The notes: generated by a model from the letters alone, not told the origin. A stretch of DNA of 64,000 bases from Sva-07 sp963715285 (GCA_963715285.1 CAVQRU010000010.1:62001-126000); one strand, 5' to 3'. Positions 8,446-18,469 are shown, counted from the first letter of the stretch. Translations and numbers: made by a program.

Positions 8446-9249
8446 ATGAGCACGAAGCGCGTCGTGGCGCTCGTGATCGGCTGCGTACTGATCATCCCGG
8501 CGCTCGGGATGCTCATCGGTGGCGGCGCACTCGCCATCGCGTACGCAACGCAGCGCGACGACGGTGGGTACTTCGACGTCACCGTCGACCGGTTGGAGTC
8601 ACCGACCGTCGCCGTGACGGGTGAGGACGTGAAGTTCTCCGCCGAACCCGGTTCGCCCGACTGGGTGATCGACGCGATCGATCTCGACGTCCGACTCCGA
8701 GCGACGTCACTCGACCCGGACCGCCCGATCTTCATCGGGGTCGCACGTCAGGCCGACGTCGATATCTATCTCGACGGCGTCGCCCACGACCGCATCACCC
8801 GGTTCGACGACGAGTTCCCCGCGTATCAGCGGACGCCCGGCTCGGACGAGATCGACCCACCGGTCGATCAGCTGTTCTGGGTGGAGAGCGCGACCGGTAC
8901 CGGACAGCAGGAGCTCGTCTGGGAGGCGACCGGTGGCCGATGGGCGGCAGTGGTGATGAACGCCGACGGCTCGGCCGACGTGGCGGCAACACTGACGATC
9001 GGTGCGCGGTCCGACATCGTGTTGCCGTTGGCGCTCGTGCTCCTCGGCCTCGGCCTCGCGCTCACGACCGCGGCGGTGGTCCTGATCATCGTCGGCGCCT
9101 CCGGTGCCCGCCGCGAGCCGCCGACGGGCGGAACGGCCCCCGAGGCCGCGCCTCCGGTCGGCGCTGCGCCGCCCGAGCCGGGCTCCCCACTCCCGCCACC
9201 GGTGATGAGTTCGGTCGGGTCGGCCGGCCGGGTCGACGGGTCGACATGA
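8446..9249 (+). CDS. Membrane protein of unknown function, first gene of an ABC exporter operon
   Basis: 267 residues with one hydrophobic helix at residues ~7-35, an extracytoplasmic beta-rich middle of about 150 residues, a second helix near 187-215, and a Pro/Ala/Gly-rich C-terminal tail. I do not recognise a named domain. AGGAGG lies about 8 nt before the ATG. The stop overlaps the ATG of the ABC ATPase (ATGA), so the protein is co-translated with it and may be an accessory subunit or a sensor of envelope state; this is inference from context. Confidence 0.75.
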   Translation: MSTKRVVALVIGCVLIIPALGMLIGGGALAIAYATQRDDGGYFDVTVDRLESPTVAVTGEDVKFSAEPGSPDWVIDAIDLDVRLRATSLDPDRPIFIGVARQADVDIYLDGVAHDRITRFDDEFPAYQRTPGSDEIDPPVDQLFWVESATGTGQQELVWEATGGRWAAVVMNADGSADVAATLTIGARSDIVLPLALVLLGLGLALTTAAVVLIIVGASGARREPPTGGTAPEAAPPVGAAPPEPGSPLPPPVMSSVGSAGRVDGST

Positions 9250-10187
9250 GCGGACCCGCGCTCGACGTCCCTCGGGCGACCGACGAGATCGAGATCACGA
9301 ATCTCAGCAAGCGTTACGGGCGCACCACGGTGCTCGACGACCTGTCGTTCGATGTGCGCGCCGGTCGCGTCACCGGCTTTCTCGGACCCAACGGCGCCGG
9401 CAAGTCGACGACGATGAAGATCCTGCTCGACCTCGCATCGGCGGACGGAGGGCACGCGACGATCGGAGGGCGGCGGTACCGGGATCTGCCCGACCCGGCC
9501 GGGACCGTCGGCGTGGTGATCGAGGCCAACGCCTTCCACCCCGGCCGCAGCGGCCGCAACCATCTGCTCGTTCTCGCCGACACGGCGGGGATCTCGCGCT
9601 CGCGCGTCGACGAGATGATCGAGGCGGTCGATCTCACCGGGGCCGCGGATCGCCGGGTCGGCGCCTACTCCCTCGGCATGCGACAGCGTCTCGGGCTCGC
9701 GGCGGCGCTGCTCGGGGACCCGCGGGTGCTGATTCTCGACGAGCCGGCCAACGGACTCGATCCGCAGGGGGTTCGGTCACTTCGCGATCTTCTGCGGGCT
9801 CGGGCTGCCGCCGGTGGCACGGTCCTGGTGTCGAGCCATCTGCTCGCCGAGGTCGAGCACTTGGCCGACGACATCGTCATCATCAACCGGGGCCGCCTGG
9901 TGTCGAGCGGGCCGCTCACCGAACTGCAACAGGCGACCTCGTTCGTCAGGACGCCGTCGGCCGTTGCGTTCCGGGACGCGCTGGCAGCAGCGGGCGCATC
10001 GGCGATCTCCGAGGAAGGTGGTTCGCTCGTCGTGCGCGGCATCAGCACCGAGCAGGTCGGCGATCTGGCGTTCCGATCGGGGATCGTCCTGCACGAACTC
10101 CGGCCACACACCAGTTCCCTCGAGGACCTGTTCCTCGAGTCGACCACGCCCGATCCGGACGCCGACGAGGAGGTCGGACACCGATGA
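9246..10187 (+). CDS. ABC transporter ATP-binding protein
   Basis: Cytoplasmic ATPase of a CcmA/NatA-type exporter, 313 residues. Walker A is GPNGAGKST near residue 52, the signature is YSLGMRQR, Walker B ends ILDEPANGLD, and the H-loop is VSSHLLAEVE. The C-terminal ~90 residues form the extra domain usual in drug or bacteriocin-type ABC-2 ATPases. It overlaps both flanking genes by ATGA, giving a tight operon of membrane protein, ATPase and permease. Substrate cannot be read from sequence. Confidence 0.9.
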   Translation: MSGPALDVPRATDEIEITNLSKRYGRTTVLDDLSFDVRAGRVTGFLGPNGAGKSTTMKILLDLASADGGHATIGGRRYRDLPDPAGTVGVVIEANAFHPGRSGRNHLLVLADTAGISRSRVDEMIEAVDLTGAADRRVGAYSLGMRQRLGLAAALLGDPRVLILDEPANGLDPQGVRSLRDLLRARAAAGGTVLVSSHLLAEVEHLADDIVIINRGRLVSSGPLTELQQATSFVRTPSAVAFRDALAAAGASAISEEGGSLVVRGISTEQVGDLAFRSGIVLHELRPHTSSLEDLFLESTTPDPDADEEVGHR

Positions 10188-10978
10188 CCAGCGTCACGAC
10201 CGATCACTCCGCTCCGAGCAGACCGGACCGGGCCCGCTGGACCCGCCTGGTGCGTGCCGAGCTGCGCAAGATCACCAGCACGAAGATGCCGTGGATCTTC
10301 GTCGCCGTGCTCGTCGTGATCGCCGCGATCAACGGTGCCGCGGTCGTGTTCGGCACCGACATGGACGGCAGCAAGGGCTTCATCGCCACTGCCGACGACC
10401 AGCAGTCGCTGATGGCGTTCGCCGCCAATGCGTTCATGGGGGCGACGTTGTTCGGGGCGATCGCGGTCGCCCGCGGCTACGCCTACGGCACGGTGGTGCC
10501 GACGTTCCTCGCCAGCCCACGCCGTCACCGAGCCGTGCTCGCCCAGCTGACCGCGGTCGGCTTCGTGGGCGGCGTGCTGGGGCTGATCGGCGCAGCTCTG
10601 ACGATGGTCGCGGTCGCGTTGACGCTCCCGTCGACCGACTTCGGATTCCTCGTCTCGGGGTCCGTCGTCGTCCGGCTGCTCGTCGCTGCGATGTACTGCG
10701 GGGCGACAGGAGCGGTCCTCGGTACCGGCATCGGCAACATCGTGCGCAACACCGGCGGTGCCGTCACCGTTGCGTTCTTCGTCCTGATCATCGCGCCGGG
10801 GCTCGTGGTGCAGCTCATCAGCGAGACGGCGTCGTGGATGCCGACCACGTTGGCCGGAGTGCTCTCGGGGGTCACTTCCGAGGTGTCGGTCGTGTCGGCC
10901 GTCGTCGCACTCGCGCTGTGGGCCGTCGTCCCAGCCGTGATCGGGCTCCTGTCCGTCATCCGACGCGACGTCGTGTAG
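10184..10978 (+). CDS. ABC-2 type transporter permease
   Basis: 264-residue integral membrane protein with about six hydrophobic segments, the first at ~38-58. It begins with the cytoplasmic LVRAELRKITSTK element that precedes TM1 in ABC-2 permeases. It forms the pore for the ATPase encoded just upstream, with which its start overlaps by ATGA. The family exports drugs, peptides or lipids; no specific substrate is evident. Confidence 0.85.
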   Translation: MTSVTTDHSAPSRPDRARWTRLVRAELRKITSTKMPWIFVAVLVVIAAINGAAVVFGTDMDGSKGFIATADDQQSLMAFAANAFMGATLFGAIAVARGYAYGTVVPTFLASPRRHRAVLAQLTAVGFVGGVLGLIGAALTMVAVALTLPSTDFGFLVSGSVVVRLLVAAMYCGATGAVLGTGIGNIVRNTGGAVTVAFFVLIIAPGLVVQLISETASWMPTTLAGVLSGVTSEVSVVSAVVALALWAVVPAVIGLLSVIRRDVV

Positions 10979-10981
10979 GCC

Positions 10982-11605
10982 GTGCCGTCGATGAACGACC
11001 ACACGCGCCCGCACGCGGGTGCATCGCTCGACCTCTACTGGATCCCGCTCGGCGCGGGGAACCAGGTGGTGCAGTTCAGCGGCCGAACCTTCGAGTCGAT
11101 CGCCGCGAAGTGGAGCGGTCGGCTCCCCTGCGACCTCTACCACACGGCCCTGGTGGCCACCCTCGGTGCCGACGAGTACTTCATCGAGATGACGCCGGTC
11201 CCGGCTGCGTCTCGCGCGCCGATCGATCGGGGAGTGGTCGGCGAAGGCGCGGTCGGAACTGCGTGGGCGAAGCGGCTGCGTATCTTCCGCTACGAGATCC
11301 GACGCTGGCGCAACGGCACGATCCCCGATCTCGCCGCTGCCGTCGGGGATCCGGTTCGGGTTGCGAACGCCGAGAGCGACGTCGCTGCCGCCCTCGCTGC
11401 CGTGCCGAACGTGCCGACACCGGTCTGGGGGCGTGACGAGCTGCGAGCCGGCGAGATGTGGAACTCGAACTCGGTCGTGTCGTGGATCCTCACCGTCAGC
11501 GGGCTCCTGGTCCGCGTCGACGGGCCGCCGCCGGCCGGACGGGCACCCGGTTGGGACGCGGGCGTCACGGTCGCATCGCGGGAGCTCGGTGGCCGGCGAG
11601 ACTGA
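10982..11605 (+). CDS. Conserved hypothetical protein downstream of ABC operon
   Basis: 207 residues, no signal peptide and no clear membrane segment. It has a LDLYWIPLGAG start, a CDLYHTAL segment with a possible catalytic or metal His, then FIEMTPVP, FRYEIRRWR and a late W-N-S-N-S stretch. I have seen this layout as an uncharacterised actinobacterial family but cannot name a function. It follows the permease by 3 nt, so it is probably co-transcribed. The start is GTG 10982 or ATG 10991. Confidence 0.65.
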   Translation: MPSMNDHTRPHAGASLDLYWIPLGAGNQVVQFSGRTFESIAAKWSGRLPCDLYHTALVATLGADEYFIEMTPVPAASRAPIDRGVVGEGAVGTAWAKRLRIFRYEIRRWRNGTIPDLAAAVGDPVRVANAESDVAAALAAVPNVPTPVWGRDELRAGEMWNSNSVVSWILTVSGLLVRVDGPPPAGRAPGWDAGVTVASRELGGRRD

Positions 11606-11681
11606 ACATTGCGCCGACACCGAGCTCCCGGTCACGGCATCGGGCGACCCGGCGGCAAGACTGACGCACCGAGGAGGAGAC

Positions 11682-13220
11682 ATGAACGGTGCCGAGAGTC
11701 TGTTGCGCACGCTGGTGAACGCCGGCGTCGAGGTGTGTTTCGCCAACCCGGGGACGTCGGAGATGCACTTCGTGTCCGCCGTCGATCGGGTCGAGGGGAT
11801 GCGACCGGTGCTCGGGTTGTTCGAGGGGGCGGTGACCGGCATGGCCGACGGATACGGCCGCATGGCCGAGCGGCCGGCGGCGACCCTCCTCCACCTCGGA
11901 CCAGGCCTTGCGAACGGCCTCGCCAATCTGCACAACGCCCGGCGGGCGGCCACACCGATCGTCAACATCGTCGGCGACCACGCCACCTACCACGCCCAGT
12001 ACGACGCACCGCTCGCGTCCGACATCGTCGGCTTCGCTCGGCCCGTGTCGGGTTGGGTCCACTCGTCGACGAGCGCCGGCTCGGTCGCCGCCGATGGTGC
12101 CAGGGCCGTTCGGGCCGCTCGCTCGGCCCCCGGCCAGATCGCGTCGTTGATCGTGCCCGCCGACATCGCGTGGCTCGACGCCGGCCCTCCGGCGGATCCG
12201 CTCCCGGTCCCCGAGCCGTCGCCGGTGTCGTCGGCCGCGATCGGAGCGGCGGTCGAGGCGGTGCGCAACGGGAAGCGCACCGCGCTGTTGCTGCGTGGCG
12301 CCTCGCTGCGCGGTGACGGTCTCGTCGCTGCCGGTCGAATCGCCGCAGCGACCGGTGCCCGGTTGTTCTGCGACACGTTCGCGCCCCGGCTCGAACGTGG
12401 CGCCGGCCGTGTCGTGGTCGAGCGCCTGCCGTACTTCGCCGAGCAGCTGGTGGAGACGCTGGCGCCGATCGAGCAGTTGATCCTCGTCGGCTCGACACCG
12501 CCGGTCGCCTTCTTCGCCTACCCCGGCAAGCCGAGCTGGTGTTCACCCGAGGACGCCGAGATCCTGTACCTCGCGCAGCCCCACGAGGACGGCGTCGGCG
12601 CGCTGACCGAGGTCGCGGAGGCCCTCGGGGCGGTGACTGCCGGCGCGGTCGCTCCGCTCCAGGTGCCCGACCACCCGACCGGATCGTTCGATCAGTTCAC
12701 GATCGGCCAGGTGATCGCCCGGCTGCTCCCCGAGGGGGCGATCGTGTCCGACGAGGCGGCGACCTCCGGGTTGGGCCCGGCGCTGGCGTTGGCCACCGCG
12801 GCGCCGCACGACGTGCTGTCGCTCACCGGTGGAGCGATCGGCCAGGGCCTCCCGCTGGCTGCAGGAGCGGCGGTCGCGTGTCCGGATCGCAAAGTGGTGT
12901 GCCTGCATGGTGACGGCGGTGCGATGTACACGGTGCAGGCGCTGTGGACGATGGCCCGTGAGCAACTCGACGTCACGACGGTGATCTTCGCCAACCGCTC
13001 CTACGGGATCCTGAACATCGAACTCCAGCGCGTCGGTGCCGACAGCGGCCCCCAGGCGCTGTCGATGCTCGACATCGGCAACCCCGACCTCGACTGGGTG
13101 TCGCTCGCGACCGGGATGGGTGTCGAGGCTGCACGTGTCGACTCGGTCGACGCGTTTCGAGATGCGTTCGCGTCGGCGATGTCGCAGTCCGGCCCGCGGC
13201 TCATCGAAGCGGTGCTGTAG
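11682..13220 (+). CDS. Thiamine pyrophosphate-dependent enzyme (acetolactate synthase / benzoylformate decarboxylase type)
   Basis: 512-residue TPP enzyme with the N-terminal PYR domain (FANPGTSEMHF, catalytic Glu near 48 in LFEGAVTGMADGYGRM), a central Rossmann domain, and a C-terminal PP domain with the Mg-TPP motif GDGG near 410 ending in FANRSY. The sequence reads closer to the unassigned IlvB-like decarboxylases annotated as acetolactate synthase large subunit than to true AHAS, and no small subunit gene follows. It likely decarboxylates a 2-oxo acid. GAGGAGG sits just before the ATG. Confidence 0.82.
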   Translation: MNGAESLLRTLVNAGVEVCFANPGTSEMHFVSAVDRVEGMRPVLGLFEGAVTGMADGYGRMAERPAATLLHLGPGLANGLANLHNARRAATPIVNIVGDHATYHAQYDAPLASDIVGFARPVSGWVHSSTSAGSVAADGARAVRAARSAPGQIASLIVPADIAWLDAGPPADPLPVPEPSPVSSAAIGAAVEAVRNGKRTALLLRGASLRGDGLVAAGRIAAATGARLFCDTFAPRLERGAGRVVVERLPYFAEQLVETLAPIEQLILVGSTPPVAFFAYPGKPSWCSPEDAEILYLAQPHEDGVGALTEVAEALGAVTAGAVAPLQVPDHPTGSFDQFTIGQVIARLLPEGAIVSDEAATSGLGPALALATAAPHDVLSLTGGAIGQGLPLAAGAAVACPDRKVVCLHGDGGAMYTVQALWTMAREQLDVTTVIFANRSYGILNIELQRVGADSGPQALSMLDIGNPDLDWVSLATGMGVEAARVDSVDAFRDAFASAMSQSGPRLIEAVL

Positions 13221-13317
13221 CTGCAGCCGATCGTCGACGTGACCGAGGTGGATCGGTCGGTCCGGTGCTCCTCCACCGACTGAGGGCAGTCGCGCCTGGA
13301 AGTGCGAGTGTCTGGCG

Positions 13318-14166
13318 ATGACGTTGCCGCCGGACAACCACGTGCACTCCGAGTTCTCGTGGGATGCGCGTACGGGGTCGATGCGGGCGTCGTGTCGACG
13401 AGCGATCGAGATCGGACTGCCGTCGATCGCGTTCACGGAGCACGTCGACATGGCGGCGTGGGCGATCCACGACCCGAGAACCGCGGCAGATCCGCTGATC
13501 GCCGGACATCTCGACGAGCACGGATGCTTCAACGCCCCGAGGCTCGACGTCGCCGGCTACGTCGAGGCGATCGAGCGGTGCCGCAGCGAGTTCCCGCAGC
13601 TCCGGATCCTGACCGGTCTCGAGATCGGTGAGCCGCACTGGTTCGCCGACGAGACGGACGCGCTGTTGTCGTCCGGGCACTTCGAGCGGGTGCTCGGCTC
13701 GTTGCACTCGACCACCATCGATGCCCAGCCCCGGCTGATCGACGAGTGGTACTCGCAGATCACCACCGCCGAACAGGACGCAGAGGCGATCCGTGGATAC
13801 CTCGCGGAGGCGATCGAGCTCGTACAGCGCAGCTCGGTGTTCGAGGTGTTCGCCCACATCGACTACCTGACCCGTCAGATCGACCGGGCGGGCCGTCGCC
13901 ACGATCCGTCGGCGTTCGAGGACGAGTACCGCGAGACGTTGCGCGCGATCCGGCGAGCCGATCGTGTCCTGGAGATCAACACCCGCCGCCCGCTCGACGC
14001 GGTGATCATCGGCTGGTGGTACGCCGAGGGAGGGGCGGCGGTGTCGTTCGGATCCGATGCCCATGACGGCTCGAGCGTCGGACGTGGGTTCGTCGAGGCG
14101 GCGGCGATGGCCGAAGTGGCGGGCTTTCGTCCGCAGGCCGATCCGCTCGACTTCTGGCGCCGCTGA
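13318..14166 (+). CDS. PHP-domain phosphatase, histidinol-phosphatase (HisK/HisJ) type
   Basis: 282 residues. The metal-binding HVHSE motif is at residues 8-12, followed by FTEHVD, GLEIGE, GSLHST, FEVFAHIDY and a terminal GSDAH, the set of His/Asp/Glu ligands for a trinuclear metal site in PHP enzymes. It could dephosphorylate histidinol phosphate in histidine synthesis, but no other his genes are nearby, so a different phosphoester is possible. No strong ribosome-binding site is visible before ATG 13318. Confidence 0.78.
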   Translation: MTLPPDNHVHSEFSWDARTGSMRASCRRAIEIGLPSIAFTEHVDMAAWAIHDPRTAADPLIAGHLDEHGCFNAPRLDVAGYVEAIERCRSEFPQLRILTGLEIGEPHWFADETDALLSSGHFERVLGSLHSTTIDAQPRLIDEWYSQITTAEQDAEAIRGYLAEAIELVQRSSVFEVFAHIDYLTRQIDRAGRRHDPSAFEDEYRETLRAIRRADRVLEINTRRPLDAVIIGWWYAEGGAAVSFGSDAHDGSSVGRGFVEAAAMAEVAGFRPQADPLDFWRR

Positions 14167-14182
14167 CGTTGGGCAGGCCGGG

Positions 14183-14836
14183 TCAACGCGTCATGCGACC
14201 GGTCTCGTGGGCCCAGATCGCGATCTCGACCCGATTGCGGGCACCGAGCTTCGACATCAGGCTGGCGATGTGGGTCTTGACGGTGCTGAGGCTGATGTGG
14301 AGGTCGGTCGCGATCTCGGCGTTGGTGCGGCCGCGCGCGAGCGTGACGAGCACCTCCTCCTCGCGGTCGGTGAGTGCGTCGACCGGTTCGGCCGGCCGGC
14401 CACCGGCTCCCGTCGCCGAGAAGGTCTCGAGCAGCCGTACCGTCACGCTCGGGGCGATCAGGGCGTCGCCGTTGGCCGCGGCGTTGATCGCCTGCACGAG
14501 AAGTTCGGGGCCAGCGTCCTTGAGCAGGAATCCGCGGGCGCCGGCCTTCAGTGCCCCGTGGACGTACTCGTCGAGGTCGAAGGTGGTGATGACCACGACC
14601 GCCAGCGGGTCGTCGACGTCCGGCCCGGCCAGGAGGCGCGTCGCCTCGATGCCGTCGAGTTCGGGCATGCGAATGTCGAACAGGCAGACGTCGGGGCGCA
14701 GATGGCGAGCCCGCTCCACGGCCTCGCGTCCGTCCGCCGCTTGGGCGACCACCTCGATGCCGGGCTGGGCATCGAGGATCATCGACAATCCGGTCCGCAC
14801 GAGATCCTGGTCGTCGGCGACGAGGACCCGGATCAT
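14183..14836 (-). CDS. NarL/FixJ-family response regulator
   Basis: 217 residues: receiver domain with acidic pair D8-D9, phosphoacceptor D54 (LFDIRMPELDG) and a conserved Lys in GFLLKDA, then a LuxR-type HTH (LTDREEEVLVTLARGRTNAEIATDLHIS region, residues ~150-205). It is translated from a start overlapping the stop of the upstream kinase gene (ATGA). The divergent MMPL transporter is a likely target. Confidence 0.92.
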   Translation of the reverse strand: MIRVLVADDQDLVRTGLSMILDAQPGIEVVAQAADGREAVERARHLRPDVCLFDIRMPELDGIEATRLLAGPDVDDPLAVVVITTFDLDEYVHGALKAGARGFLLKDAGPELLVQAINAAANGDALIAPSVTVRLLETFSATGAGGRPAEPVDALTDREEEVLVTLARGRTNAEIATDLHISLSTVKTHIASLMSKLGARNRVEIAIWAHETGRMTR

Positions 14837-15984
14837 GCGTGGACACCGGCCTTCGGCAACGTGGCGACGACCGCCCAGCCGCCGTCGGGGCGCGGCCCGG
14901 AGGTCAACGTGCCGCCGAGCAGTTTGGCCCGTTCGCTCATTCCGAGGAGGCCGTAGCCGGTCGAGTCGACGGTGGTCGGCGGCGTGGCGGTCCCGTTGTC
15001 CGACACGGTCAGCTCCACCCGGTCATCGTGACCGACGACGCACACCGACACGCGAGTGGCATCACGCGCATGGCGGAGTGCGTTGGTGATCGACTCCTGC
15101 GCGATCCGATAGAGGGCGGCATCGACGAGCGGGCCGAGGTCGTCGAGGTCTCCCGACAGGTCGACGTCGATCCGCAGTGTGCCCGGAGCCCGGTCGGCGA
15201 GACGACGCAGGTCGGCGATGCCCTCCTGTGGTGTCCGCGACGCATCGTCGCTGCCGCGCAGCGCGCCGACCATTGCTCTCATCTCCGCCAGGGTGCGCTT
15301 GGCGGTCTCCTCGATCACGGCGAGGGTCTCGACGGCCACCTCGGGGCGCTGTGCGGCGACCGCCTGCCCTGCCTGCGCCTGGACGGCGATCGCTGACACG
15401 TGATGGGCCACGGTGTCGTGCAGCTCGCGAGCGAGCTGCTCGCGTTCGCGCAACTTGACCTCCTCGAACTCGCGCTGGCGGAGTGCGCCGCGGGTGCGCA
15501 CGGCGATACCCAACGCAGCGGTGAAGGCGAGCACCATCAGCCCGCCGATTGCCTCGCCGACCGTGCCGGGATCGGTGGTGATCCCGACGAGCCATGCGGC
15601 CAGCAGGAGGCCGACTCCGATGCCGGCGTCGCGCCCCGAGCCCCACCGGAACAGGCAGTACGGCATCACCAGCAGGAACGCCAGTGAGTAGTAGCCCGCG
15701 GCCGGCTCGCCGTCGATCCACACGGCGATGCTCAAGACGTCGACCGTGGCGAAGGCGATGATCGTCATCGCCAGCGGGTGCTGGCGACGGGGGAACACCG
15801 TCGCCGCGATGACGAACGACACGATCAGCGTGGGGACGGGCCACGGGACGTCGTCACGCGTCAGCATCTCGATCGTCGAGCCGACGACGATCGCGGCGGC
15901 CAGCACCCAGTCGCGCCACACCCGCGTGGGGGCACCGAGCACGCGAGGTTCGGCGAGCAGACTTCGGACGACGGACGGGACCAC
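14833..15984 (-). CDS. Sensor histidine kinase, HisKA_3 family
   Basis: 383 residues: about five N-terminal membrane helices (residues ~25-160), a DHp segment with the phosphoacceptor His in ARELHDTVAHH, and a C-terminal HATPase with DNGT and GYGLLGM glycine boxes. It should phosphorylate the NarL-type regulator encoded next to it. The GTG start at 15984 is supported by a TACGCT -10 element 7 nt upstream, which makes the transcript leaderless; the open frame runs further upstream but is not credible. Confidence 0.88.
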   Translation of the reverse strand: MVPSVVRSLLAEPRVLGAPTRVWRDWVLAAAIVVGSTIEMLTRDDVPWPVPTLIVSFVIAATVFPRRQHPLAMTIIAFATVDVLSIAVWIDGEPAAGYYSLAFLLVMPYCLFRWGSGRDAGIGVGLLLAAWLVGITTDPGTVGEAIGGLMVLAFTAALGIAVRTRGALRQREFEEVKLREREQLARELHDTVAHHVSAIAVQAQAGQAVAAQRPEVAVETLAVIEETAKRTLAEMRAMVGALRGSDDASRTPQEGIADLRRLADRAPGTLRIDVDLSGDLDDLGPLVDAALYRIAQESITNALRHARDATRVSVCVVGHDDRVELTVSDNGTATPPTTVDSTGYGLLGMSERAKLLGGTLTSGPRPDGGWAVVATLPKAGVHA

Positions 15985-15991
15985 GTGCGAC

Positions 15992-15997
15992 AGCGTA
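15992..15997 (-). promoter_or_regulatory. -10 element for the two-component operon (leaderless)
   Basis: TACGCT lies 7 nt before the kinase GTG. The 200-bp space to the divergent MMPL gene would hold both control regions. Confidence 0.4.
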
Positions 15998-16184
15998 GGG
16001 AACCGACCCACCCGTCCGGATCGGCCGAAAGGACGAGCGTTCCTCGGCCGATCGACCGCAGCAAACCAGCCGTTGCGCCGATGTCGGCGCACCTGCCTCT
16101 TCGTCACGATGGCTGGCGTCAACGACCCCCTCGTCGCCGACCGGTCCGACCGACGCCGCCGACGACCCCTGAAGGAGCCACACC

Positions 16185-18437
16185 ATGTCATCTGCCCTCT
16201 ACCGACTCGGCCGCCTTGCCGCGCGTCGCCCCTGGCGCGTGATCGGCGCCTGGTGTCTCCTCGCGCTCGCCGTGATCGTTGCGTCGTCGTCGTTCGGGCG
16301 TGAGCTCGAGGACTCCTTCGCCGTTCCCGGCCTCGATTCGCAGGAAGCCGTCGAGCTGCTCTCGGCGGCCCGGTCCGACCGGGCCGGCCTGACCGCCCGC
16401 GTGGTGGCGACACCCGCCGATCCGGGTGCCACGTTCTTCGACTCGGCCGATGCCCGCGCCGGGCTCACCGATCTGCGCGCCGGACTCGCCGGGCTTCCGA
16501 ACGTGATCGCCACGTCGGATCCGGCGTCGACGCTCGCGCTCGGTTCCGACGAGGCCGTGACGAGCGGTGAGGTCTCGGCCGACGGTCGGGTCGCGTTGGT
16601 GACCATCCAGTACCCGGTGATGGAGGCGCTCGACGCCGGCGATCTCGAGAACCTGAAGGAGGCGGTTGACGAGGTGCGCGCCGGCTCGCCACTGCAGATC
16701 GAGATGGGCGGCGACCTGTTCCTCAACTTCGAGGAGCCGGAGAACAACGCCGCCGAGCTGATCGGTCTCGTGGTGGCGATGGTCATCCTGCTCGTCGCGT
16801 TCGGCTCCGTGATCGCGATGGGGCTGCCGATCGGTCTCGCCGTGTTCGGCCTCGCGCTCGGCATCGCCTCGATGTCGCTGGTGACGTACCTCATCGACAT
16901 CCCGAGCTGGGCGCCGCAGATGGCGAGCATGATCGGCCTCGGCGTCGGCATCGACTACGCCCTCTTCATCGTCACCCGCCACCGCGAGTTCCTCGCTCGT
17001 GGCATGACGGTCGAGGAGTCGGCGGGCCGCGCCGTCGCCACCGCCGGTCAGGCGGTGATCTTCGCGGGTGGCACCGTCGTGATCGCGATCCTCGGCCTCG
17101 GCGTCGCCGGTGTGCCGTTCATGACGGCGGCCGGAGTGGCCACGTCGATCATCGTGGCGTTGATGGTGGTCGCGTCGGTGACGCTGCTGCCGGCGCTGCT
17201 CGGGTTGAGCGGTCACGCGATCAACCGGTTCGGCATCCACCGCCGTCACGGTGGCGGTGGCTCGGCCGGGCAGGGGTGGGCGCGCTGGGGGCGGCACGTG
17301 TCGCGCCACGCAGTGGCGTACGCAGTCGGCACGACGGTGTTCCTGCTCGCGCTCACGGCGCCGGTGCTCGACCTCCAGCTCGGATTCCCCGACGAGGGGA
17401 CGTTGCCGACGAGCCGTACGGAACGCCAGGCCTACGACCTCACCGCCGACGGGTTCGGCCCCGGTGTCAACGGGCCGTTGGTCGTCGCGGTCGACATCTC
17501 CGAGGACGCGACGATCGTCGAGCCGTTGTCGGCAGCGATCGCGGCCGACGCCGGTGTCGCCGCAGTCGCGGCCGCGGAGGTCGACCCGGCGGCGGGTGTC
17601 GCCACGATCGTCGTCGTGCCCGACTCGTCGCCGCAGGACGCCGCGACCTTCGAGACCGTGCAGCGCCTCCGGAGCGACGTGTTCCCCGCGGTGCTCGCCG
17701 ACAGCCCGGCCACTGCACACGTCGGTGGCCAGACCGCCAGCTTCGGCGACGTCGCCAACCGGGTGACCGAACGGCTCCCGTGGTTCATCGCAGCGGTCGT
17801 GCTCTTGTCGTTCCTGCTGCTGATGGTCGTGTTCCGGTCGATCCTCGTGCCACTCAAGGCGGCGCTGCTCAACCTGTTGTCGATCGGCGCCGCCTACGGC
17901 GTGCTGGTCATGGTGTTCCAGTGGGGCTGGGGCAAGGACCTGATCGGACTCGAGGGACCGGTGCCGATCGTGTCCTTCATCCCCATGTTCATGTTCGCCG
18001 TGCTCTTCGGGCTCTCGATGGACTACGAGGTCTTCCTGCTGTCGCGAGTTCGCGAGGAGTACGTGGCGACGGGCGACAACGACGCCTCGGTGATCAACGG
18101 CATCGCCAGCACCGCCCGCGTGATCACGTCGGCGGCGTTGATCATGATCTCGGTGTTCGCCGGCTTCGTGCTCGGCGACGATCCGGTGATCAAGATGATG
18201 GGCCTCGGGCTGGCGACCGCGATCCTCGTCGACGCCACCGTCGTGCGGATCGTGCTGGTGCCGGCGACGATGAAGCTGATGGGCGACGCCAACTGGTGGC
18301 TGCCGGGCTGGCTCGATCGTCGGATGCCGACGGTCGACATCGACGGCGAGACCAACCTGCCCGCTCCCGAGATGGAGCCGGTCGCACTCGATGGCGTGCC
18401 CGCCGCCGATCCCGAGCCCGAACTGGTCGGTGTGTGA
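16185..18437 (+). CDS. MMPL/RND family transporter
   Basis: 750-residue inner-membrane exporter with the two-fold RND layout: a TM helix at ~18-38, a periplasmic loop to ~185, six clustered helices to ~365, a second loop and a second helix cluster at ~530-690. The first TM bundle has the GLGVGIDYALF proton-relay motif and the second has FGLSMDYEVFLLSRVREEY, both hallmark MMPL sequences. It probably exports lipids or hydrophobic compounds using proton motive force. GAAGGAG precedes the ATG. Divergent from a two-component system, which may control it. Confidence 0.9.
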   Translation: MSSALYRLGRLAARRPWRVIGAWCLLALAVIVASSSFGRELEDSFAVPGLDSQEAVELLSAARSDRAGLTARVVATPADPGATFFDSADARAGLTDLRAGLAGLPNVIATSDPASTLALGSDEAVTSGEVSADGRVALVTIQYPVMEALDAGDLENLKEAVDEVRAGSPLQIEMGGDLFLNFEEPENNAAELIGLVVAMVILLVAFGSVIAMGLPIGLAVFGLALGIASMSLVTYLIDIPSWAPQMASMIGLGVGIDYALFIVTRHREFLARGMTVEESAGRAVATAGQAVIFAGGTVVIAILGLGVAGVPFMTAAGVATSIIVALMVVASVTLLPALLGLSGHAINRFGIHRRHGGGGSAGQGWARWGRHVSRHAVAYAVGTTVFLLALTAPVLDLQLGFPDEGTLPTSRTERQAYDLTADGFGPGVNGPLVVAVDISEDATIVEPLSAAIAADAGVAAVAAAEVDPAAGVATIVVVPDSSPQDAATFETVQRLRSDVFPAVLADSPATAHVGGQTASFGDVANRVTERLPWFIAAVVLLSFLLLMVVFRSILVPLKAALLNLLSIGAAYGVLVMVFQWGWGKDLIGLEGPVPIVSFIPMFMFAVLFGLSMDYEVFLLSRVREEYVATGDNDASVINGIASTARVITSAALIMISVFAGFVLGDDPVIKMMGLGLATAILVDATVVRIVLVPATMKLMGDANWWLPGWLDRRMPTVDIDGETNLPAPEMEPVALDGVPAADPEPELVGV

Positions 18438-18469
18438 GTCGTCGGGCAGGTGTCCGGAGCTGGTCCGGC

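Noticed and set aside
9665..11986. Open frame of 773 codons on the minus strand
   Set aside because: Antisense to the ABC exporter operon; low-complexity Arg/Asp/His content and no domain pattern.
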